In this document: positions 57,799 through 64,000 of the stretch, one piece after another
How the letters are laid out: the number at the start of each line of letters is the position of its first letter
Numbering within the stretch: the stretch's first letter is position 1
Source of the DNA: Hyperoodon ampullatus
Lineage: Eukaryota; Chordata; Mammalia; Artiodactyla; Ziphiidae
DNA: 64,000 nt
Reading direction: 5' to 3'
Assembly (NCBI GenBank): GCA_949752795.1
Contig: OX457070.1
Location: forward strand, 26,188,588-26,252,587
Program-made: the position numbers and the translations under genes
The notes under the pieces: generated by a model
Databases searched by the model: none
Seen by the model: the letters and a program-made list of their open reading frames with translations, nothing else
What the model was told of the DNA's origin: nothing

Positions 57799-60700
57799 CT
57801 GCAGAGGGTTGGGGGGGATGATGGTGAGGGTACAAAGTCAGGCAGCCACCAGCACGGAGAAGCCCAGAGCCCGGCTTCCCACCACACCCCCAGCTGGCAC
57901 CTGAGGATCTTGTGGCGGCTGTGGCGGCTGCGCTCCCGCTGACAGCAGTCTAAGTAGCTGATGCAGATTTCCTAACGGGCAGAAGAGAGGTGGGCTCTGA
58001 CAGTCTGTGCTTTCTAACAGATGGGATTAGGGCCTCCCCAACCTCTGCCCTGTGTCCAACCATTGCCCCATCCCCAGGAGCCGGAGCTGCCCTTCAGCGA
58101 AGGAGCAGTTCACCCTGATCCACTCCCCTGTGCTCACAGCACAGGCCACTATGAGGCTTTCACAATCTGTGTCTGAGACGGGGGGCTATGGTTGGCCTCG
58201 GGCCATGGCCAAGGTCTGTGGCTGGGGCAGAGGTTATCTTGGTGTGAAGCTACTTGCCCTGAAAGAAGTTTCAGCCAGTCTCCGTGCACAGCTCTAAGAG
58301 CCAGGACCCCACACCCACACTAGTACCCCACAGTCCAAGCCACAAAGGGCCATGTCCTGCTTCCTTAGATGCTGCAGATTCCTTGATCAAAAGATAGCTG
58401 GGGACAAGAACTTAGGCACACAGCTGTCTCTGAAACACTGCTCTGAGGCTTCCTGGAGTTATTTTTTGAAGTGGGGTGGGGTTAGAGTATACTCATGGGG
58501 AAGACTCATGTCCTGGAGCATGTGGGGATTCAACCCAACAGCCTGAACTTGGGACTGTAGCCACTGCTGCTCCCAATTCCTGGAGAGAACTTGCAAGGCC
58601 CACTGCCCACCCACCCCGACAGCTACTGGCCCCCTCACCTCTCCTGGCTTAATATCCTCCAGGGCGGTGACATGCAAAAGGAAGTTGTTTTCTGGGAAGG
58701 AGGTCTCTGCATTGGGGACACAGCTGTGGTTGCCTGGGTCATGAGAGGCAGGTAATGAGGACTGCTGACTAATAAAAACAACAGCCTTAACTGTCCAGAG
58801 CACTGGGTCCCATCTTTCCTTGTTCTCTGATCCCTGCTAGGGCTAGGCAGGTCCTGGGACCGCAGTTTCCTATATCCCTGTCCAGTGTGATTCCTGAAGA
58901 GCACAGGCACTAATGCACTCCCGCATCACTCCCCTCCCCTCCTGCCATGACTGCCCCTTCTCTCCTCACTGGTCAACTTGATCCTCAGATGTGTTCCCAG
59001 TGTCTCACAAAGGGAGGGACAGGGCTGTGAAAGGGATGCCCGTGCCAGGCCACTTAACTCAGTCCTGTCTGTCTGTTACTGGATGTCTGGTAACAGCTGA
59101 GCCAGGCCCTCTGAGAGCCTAGTTTGGGAGGAGTAGTGTCCCCAGAGCCTGGGAGGAAGGTTTTGCAGTGAGGAGAGCAGAGGGCGGGAGGCTGGGATCT
59201 GGAAAAGACAACAGTCTGAGCTGGCTCTGCCCCCTCCATCAGGTGCTGATGAGCCTGCCTTCCAGCCTGAGCTCCTCCCGGGCTATCACAACACTCTCCT
59301 ACCAAAGCTCACAGGGCAGTGGTGAGGCAAAACCCAGGCTTCCCTTTGCAAGAATTAGAGCTCTGTGCCCTGCCTTAGCACTGGGCCTAGCCCACTGGAA
59401 GGTTTTGTATCAAGGCACAAGAGTCCAATAAATGAATGAAAAAATAATAGAAGGAGAAGGCTGAGGGGAAATCCCCAAGGAAGCTCAGCCCTAACCCCAC
59501 TCCCAGACTCAACTCTACCAGCCCAGAAGGGGCCAAGAGATGAACTGCAGCTGTGAGGCTACCCCTTCTCAATGCCGGGACTCACAGCAGCTCTGCAGCA
59601 CAAAGAGGCCAGATCCTTCACAGTTAAGAAACTCACCAGTTGCTGTAAGACAGTAATATGCAGATGTTATTGCATCCACTTTATAGGTGGGAAAAGGAAA
59701 CTAGGCTTATAAGGACAGGCACTGGCTCCACTGTCTTGCCACCCAATCACTACTATTTTACCTGAAATTGCTTCTCTGAGGCGCAAGCCTTGCTTTCCTA
59801 TAAATGGTACCACCTTACTGTCCAGCCCTCCCCCACCCCCAGCATCAAGCCTCTGCACGGATCGTGGAGCCATTTCTCATGTATGTCCTGCAGACAGATC
59901 TGAAGCTTCCCATAGGCACAAAGGGATTACCTTCCCCAACCACGAACTCAGAGCTCCCTGGGGGAAGACTGTGTCCACTGTCTAACTGACGGATGTCTCC
60001 AAAGTTGGGTGAGGCCAAGGCTCCATCTCACCAACCTGCCTCGATGTCCTTGTACAGCTGATCAATGAAGGCATCCAGCTGCTCACGGTCCTGAGGCTTC
60101 AGCTCCAGAGCATCACAGGCATGCACCCACTGGCTTAGGGAGCTGGGGGTCCCAGGCAGCCATGGTTGGAGAGGAGGAGGCCTAGCTCACAGGGCTCCCC
60201 CACTCCAAGCAAGTTAAGTCCATTTCTTTCTCTGGGGGGAGGGTGGGAGTGGGCGGGTGTGTCCTTCCCCAACAGACCAAGTGCTCCCAAGACTCAGTCT
60301 TTCTGACCCCCACCACTGAGTTTAGTCCAGCATTCTGGCCAGAGTCACACCCTGCCCCACCCTAGTCTTAAAAAGAGATGTGGCTACCTTCCTCAATCAA
60401 TCTCCCACCCCAGCCCTGAGGGACAAGTCCAACAGCTCTGGAACATTCTCTCCTAACCTGGTCCCAATTCCTTGGCCATTGGTCCCAACAAGAGCAAAGA
60501 GAGACCGGAATCCATCCGGAGTGAACCACTGTGGGGAGAAAGGGAGAAGAGCACGCAGGTTACAGCCACGAGCCTTCCTTCCTCTTGAGGAAGTTTGCTG
60601 TGAGCCAGTCCCATCCCAACTCCAGAAGACCAGGTCTGCTCTGGCTTAGCTGTCCCAGTAGGAGACGCTGACCTGGTTGCTCCTGGAGAGCTGGAGTGAC

Positions 60701-63472
60701 TGGGAGGCCATTGGTCCCACCTTCCCCACACTCACCTGGCTGAGTGCTTCCTCATAAAGGGCCTCTGTGAAGAGTCTCCGCAGAAGCTCCAGCTGGCCCT
60801 GGTTTAGGGGAAGCAGGGAGAGACTTGCATCCCTGGGGATTTCCCATTAGCACCCAGGCAGGGCCCAGAAGACCACGTAAGGGAAGGAAAAGGGTGAGCT
60901 CTGTAGACCGAGCTTTCCCTGGGGGCAAAGGAAAGCCACACAATCCTTATCTCCAAGAGACTTGGCAGTTTGCTGGCCTGTTCCAACCCAGGGTAGCGAA
61001 CCCCCAATTCCTCCCTATTTTCTAGCCCTTATACCAGCAGGGTGGAGGCAGCCTGGCTTAGAATGTCTGTCCTCACCACCACCCTCCAGGCTCCCTGCCC
61101 CAGCCTCCAGACCAGCCTGACCCTCCCCCTCCTTTCCCCAGATTCAGTGCAGGAAGGCCCACCCCAGCGCCCTTTCACACACCTACCTCCACCTTCAGGC
61201 AGCTCCTGCATGGAAGTCTGCTATTGTCAGGGAGAATGCGTAACTCTTTGATTTGAAGCAAGTGCTCAGTACATTGGCAACTAAAATCGTTTCACACCGC
61301 TCCCTGACCCTGTGGAACCCCCAGCCCTCCACTTTCCATTACACTTGATTCGCCCACTGCTATCCTATCATGGGGTCCTGCCTTCCCACATCAGGGCACC
61401 CAGCCCTTCTGTCCTCTGTCATCACCCCACTTCCGAATTTTAAGTCCACATTAGGTCATGAAGTTAAATAGCGGCAGGAATACAAGTCTCTGAACAGATT
61501 TTTGGACCCAGGCTCTAACTTCTTCCTGTGGCTGCGAAGGCAGCAAATGTGGAGCTTCCCTTAGGTAGCCATGGACATCCCCAGGCTACTGGGGGGGTGG
61601 GAGGGTCATGTGGAGAGACCAACCTTGAATTTGTCTCCCAGGAGTTTGTGGACAATTTCCTCCTCCTCATTGGCCGTTTTATTACAGAACTGGGAGAAGA
61701 GCCTGATCCAACGATCCTTATCCTTAGCCTGCAGTGAACAAATACACTTCAGGGTCAGGTTCCCACATGCTCACGCATGCATGTGCACACATGGACTCAC
61801 GGACACCCTCCTCTTTACTGCCACTCCTGCCCACGTGTGAGGAGTAAGCTCTCATTCTAAAGCCCCTGCCCTGAGAAACACCATCACACATGAGCTTCTA
61901 AGTAGACCCTTCCTGCCCACCCTGCCCACACCCAACCATCTTCCCAGCTGGTGCCAAGCTAGCCAGTTCACGACACTTGGGAAAATAGGAGGATGAGGCT
62001 GAGGAGCAACAACACTAAAGGGGTCAGAGTGGCTTCTCTCGCTTTATCTAAGAGACACAATCCTGAAAAGGTGGTGCTTATATATGAATTGCTGCTGCAC
62101 AGGAAGTCATCCATAGATCACAGACCACAGGCAAGATGAGCCCCCACGTCCCCTGCTAGATTTATGGTTAGCTACTCGTAAGGTTTACACAGCAAGCAGA
62201 TCTCCTTTGGGAAGCCCAGAAGGAACTCTGCATCCAAGCCAGAGTGCTAAGGTGAGAAGAAAACTTCCCAGAGGTTGAATGAGGCCGGAGTCAGCTTCCC
62301 TGAGAAGATCAGGTGGGCTCACCTGTTTCACTGTGGCCACCATCCGGGCCATCAACATGATGCTTGCAGTCTCAGGGGGGTAGTGAACACTCCTGGGGAG
62401 AAAGAAAAAGGTTTGGCCTAGAACTTCCCGCCCCAGTAGCTGAATTCAGGGAAGCCCAGTCTGATTACTACAGAGAATCTTTCCTACCAATCTCATAACC
62501 AAAGAGAGAATGTCATTGGCAAGGACTTGGGCAGGATTTTATATCCCTATGGGCTTAATGGGGCTCTTTCTGGGAGTGTGTAAAATGCTGAGAATGGTGG
62601 GACTGGCGGCTCAGATTTAAGGCAGGGGGAATGGGTGATAGTTTAGCCCTAAGAAGGGAGGAAAAATCTAGGGGGTGGTAACTTAACAAAGATGGCTGCA
62701 TCCACTAAGCGTGGGGAAGGCAGGCAGGGAGGGAAGGATAAAGGAAAGAGGAGAGGAAATGCTACCTACCTCCATGCCTCCTGCAGCTTATTGAGAGGAT
62801 GCAGGGGGTCATCCTGGGAGGGGCCTGGGCACAGGACCTGATGGTATTGCTCAGCTGCGGCTAGCAGACATTCTGTACTGCAGTACGTCACCTGTTGGGG
62901 GAGGTGGAGGTCAGCACCCTAGGATCTGGCAGTGGGGTGAGGCACGGACACCCATGTGGTCTCACCTCCTCTAACTGCACTCCTTCCACAAATAGCCCCT
63001 AAGCAGTAGTCAGTGGTATTATGAGATGAAAAAGCATACAGTGCTCTGGGGGCATGTGAGAGGGGCACCTGACCCAGGCTTGTAAAACCGTGGGAAGGAG
63101 AGACTGCTTCTCAGGTACAGGGAAGGGCCCCTGCCAGGCTCCTAGGAAGAGGGCAAGCTCCCACCAAGCCTATTTTCTAGACAATGGGACTGGAACAGAG
63201 AGGACGAAACTGGCACAGTAACGTCTTTTTCATGTCTTTCCCTACATTCGGGCTCTCAAGGGCCATGACCAAGTCTGTCCTCACTCCTGTCTCCCCAGAG
63301 AGGACTTCAGCTTAGCCCCCAGGGATATTCACCTGGCAGTGGGGACAATTCTGGTGCAGGTCCTTGCGCACAGTGCACAGCTCAGGGTGAGGCAAAACCT
63401 GGCCTGGTTTCCCAGTCAGTCTCTGGGCGTTCTCCTCTGCCTTCTCCAGTGCCCGAAGGCAGTGGTCACAGG
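57651..63472 (-). CDS. SMYD5: SMYD5, SET and MYND domain-containing protein 5 (5'-partial; 11 exons, 348 aa in window)
   Basis: Exons in transcript order: 63333-63472, 62770-62891, 62323-62392, 61624-61728, 60736-60798, 60458-60528, 60036-60142, 59586-59642, 58639-58733, 57901-57971 and 57651-57798. They encode 348 residues to the stop; human SMYD5 is 418, so about 70 N-terminal residues (start of the SET domain) lie beyond 64000. Visible are MYND-like zinc ligands (CDHC, CPHC, YCSTEC, H and C in QYHQVLC), the SET signature CNHSCVPN with EICISYLD, post-SET cysteines CSCPKC, and a C-terminal acidic tail. The family transfers methyl groups from S-adenosylmethionine to lysine; reported SMYD5 targets include histones H3/H4 and ribosomal protein RPL40. 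All phases agree. Confidence 0.96.
57901..57971 (-). CDS. SMYD5: SMYD5 exon: end of SET domain
   Basis: Encodes [20 protein letters not shown] and KIL, including the conserved ISY tyrosine of the SET active site. Acceptor gcccgttag, donor gtgcca (weak beyond +2). Confidence 0.95.
57972..58638 (-). other. SMYD5: SMYD5 intron
   Basis: No gene or repeat was recognised in these 667 bases. Confidence 0.5.
58639..58733 (-). CDS. SMYD5: SMYD5 exon: NHSCVPN SET motif
   Basis: Encodes [20 protein letters not shown] and [18 protein letters not shown] is the hallmark SET-domain motif around the methyl-donor and substrate pocket. Acceptor tgacccag, donor gtgagg. Confidence 0.96.
58734..59585 (-). other. 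SMYD5: SMYD5 intron
   Basis: 852 bases with no supported coding sequence and no repeat that I could name with confidence. Confidence 0.5.
59586..59642 (-). CDS. SMYD5: SMYD5 exon (57 bases)
   Basis: Encodes [18 protein letters not shown]; acceptor tgtcttacag, donor gtgagt. The final base is the first base of the Cys codon of CNHSC. Confidence 0.94.
60036..60142 (-). CDS. SMYD5: SMYD5 exon
   Basis: Encodes [20 protein letters not shown] and [15 protein letters not shown]. The donor is gcag|gttggt, weak. A tempting gag|gcaggt GC-donor four bases upstream would break the frame. Confidence 0.94.
60458..60528 (-). CDS. SMYD5: SMYD5 exon (71 bases)
   Basis: Encodes [20 protein letters not shown] and IGT; acceptor tctccccacag, donor gttagg. 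Confidence 0.95.
60736..60798 (-). CDS. SMYD5: SMYD5 exon (63 bases)
   Basis: Encodes [20 protein letters not shown] and Q; acceptor cctaaaccag, donor gtgagt. Phase 0 on both sides. Confidence 0.95.
60799..61623 (-). other. SMYD5: SMYD5 intron
   Basis: 825 bases with no supported coding sequence or named repeat. Confidence 0.5.
61624..61728 (-). CDS. SMYD5: SMYD5 exon (105 bases)
   Basis: Encodes [20 protein letters not shown] and [15 protein letters not shown]. Donor aag|gttggt is weak. Acceptor tcactgcag. Confidence 0.95.
61729..62322 (-). other. SMYD5: SMYD5 intron
   Basis: 594 bases with no supported coding sequence or named repeat. Confidence 0.5.
62323..62392 (-). CDS. SMYD5: SMYD5 exon (70 bases)
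   Basis: Encodes [20 protein letters not shown] and VKQ; acceptor ctccccag, donor gtgagc. Human has Ile where this has Val in SVHY (from memory). Confidence 0.95.
62770..62891 (-). CDS. SMYD5: SMYD5 exon: second half of MYND-like finger
   Basis: Encodes [20 protein letters not shown] then [20 protein letters not shown]. Contributes Cys/Cys/His/Cys zinc ligands. Acceptor ccccaacag, donor gtaggt. Confidence 0.95.
62892..63332 (-). other. SMYD5: SMYD5 intron
   Basis: 441 bases with no gene or named repeat seen. Confidence 0.5.
63333..63472 (-). CDS. SMYD5: SMYD5 exon: first half of MYND-like finger (most 5' exon in window)
   Basis: Starts with two bases of an Ala codon, then [20 protein letters not shown] through [13 protein letters not shown]. 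The two CxxC pairs are the first zinc ligands. Acceptor tttcccccag, donor gtgaat. Confidence 0.95.
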
Positions 63473-64000
63473 CTGGGGGAAAGAGCCAGACGTGACAATT
63501 AAGTGTCTTGAGGGCAGGGGCCACATTTGTCCTTTTCACAGCAATATGCCCAGGGTTAATACAGCACCTAGCTCAGAGAAGGTGTTCAATAAAAGTTTGA
63601 GAAGTGAGTGAATGAATGACTATGTTAAATGAATGTATTTCACATGCATTACAGATGATGCCTTCTTCCCTCTCCGGAGTCCCCACCCCTCCCGGAAGAC
63701 TCTCTCTGCTTCTTGATGGGACTTAGTCTATGGGGCTGCCCACCCAGCCCCCAAACTGGGCTTTCCCCACATTCTGGAGCCGAGTGACCCTCCTTTCACA
63801 GATTTCTCTCTAGCCCAAGAAAAGTGTGAATAAAGCACGTGACTGGCAAAGCTAAGAGCATCCTATTTGTTTCCGACCCCTAACACAGCCTTTTTTGACC
63901 AAGGGGCATGGGGTCTCCTCTTGGTAGAGGGCTCCACTTTGGCACAGAGCCCTTCAGCACGACATCTAGTACCTTACAGTATAGGCCACACTGAGTTCCA
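63473..64000 (-). other. SMYD5: SMYD5 intron running out of the window
   Basis: No further SMYD5 exon is visible up to 64000, so the exons coding for the first 70 or so residues lie outside. A short L2-like phrase ('agagaaggtgttcaataaaagtttg') lies at about 63575-63600. Confidence 0.6.

Noticed and set aside
60036..60045. GC-AG intron donor (gag|gcaggt) in SMYD5
   Set aside because: It would shift the frame at the next exon; using gcag|gttggt restores E-A-A-T-G-E-F exactly.

Overview
This is ordinary nuclear DNA from a placental mammal, most likely a cetacean (whale or dolphin). The genes are spliced, with GT-AG introns, CpG-island promoters and AATAAA polyadenylation signals. The clade comes from the repeats: eight copies of the tRNA-derived CHR family of SINEs (hallmark head 'cttccctggtggcgcagtgg'), several with perfect target-site duplications, plus L1 3' ends of cetartiodactyl type. 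I saw no Bov-tA or BovB elements, which argues against a ruminant; hippopotamus is not excluded. No virus, plasmid, CRISPR array or bacterial system is present.

Four protein genes are recognised from their translations, in the order known from human 2p13 but inverted: FBXO41 (+), CCT7 (-), PRADC1 (+) and SMYD5 (-, 5' end outside the window). Their orientation alternates. FBXO41/CCT7 and PRADC1/SMYD5 meet tail to tail. CCT7/PRADC1 are head to head across one CpG island, with start codons about 1.2 kb apart.

Layout. 1-4400: intergenic flank; EGR4 is expected further left and was not seen. 4400-5460: CpG island, the probable FBXO41 promoter and non-coding exon 1. 5285-18883: large FBXO41 intron 1 full of SINE, L1, MIR and L2 remnants. 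18884-28395: FBXO41 coding exons (12, 872 codons). 28396 to about 32535: long FBXO41 3'UTR. 32536-33989: intergenic. About 33990-50800: CCT7 (12 coding exons, 543 codons). 50450-52250: shared CpG island. 51975-55513: PRADC1 (5 exons, 188 codons). About 56410-63472: SMYD5 (11 exons in the window, 348 codons plus stop). 63473-64000: SMYD5 intron.

Every exon junction was placed by hand using codon phase, splice consensus and continuity of the known protein. The sums of exon lengths divide exactly by three for the three complete genes, and the phases agree across every join in the fourth. The gene products do not form one pathway: a neuronal SCF ubiquitin-ligase subunit, a cytosolic chaperonin subunit, a secreted glycoprotein and a lysine methyltransferase. 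I found no previously undescribed system. The most interesting non-genic structures are a nearly identical inverted SINE pair in CCT7 intron 1, a perfect 18-bp hairpin in CCT7 intron 3, a SINE carrying an extra 3' segment inside its duplication, and a 6-nt coding exon that starts CCT7.
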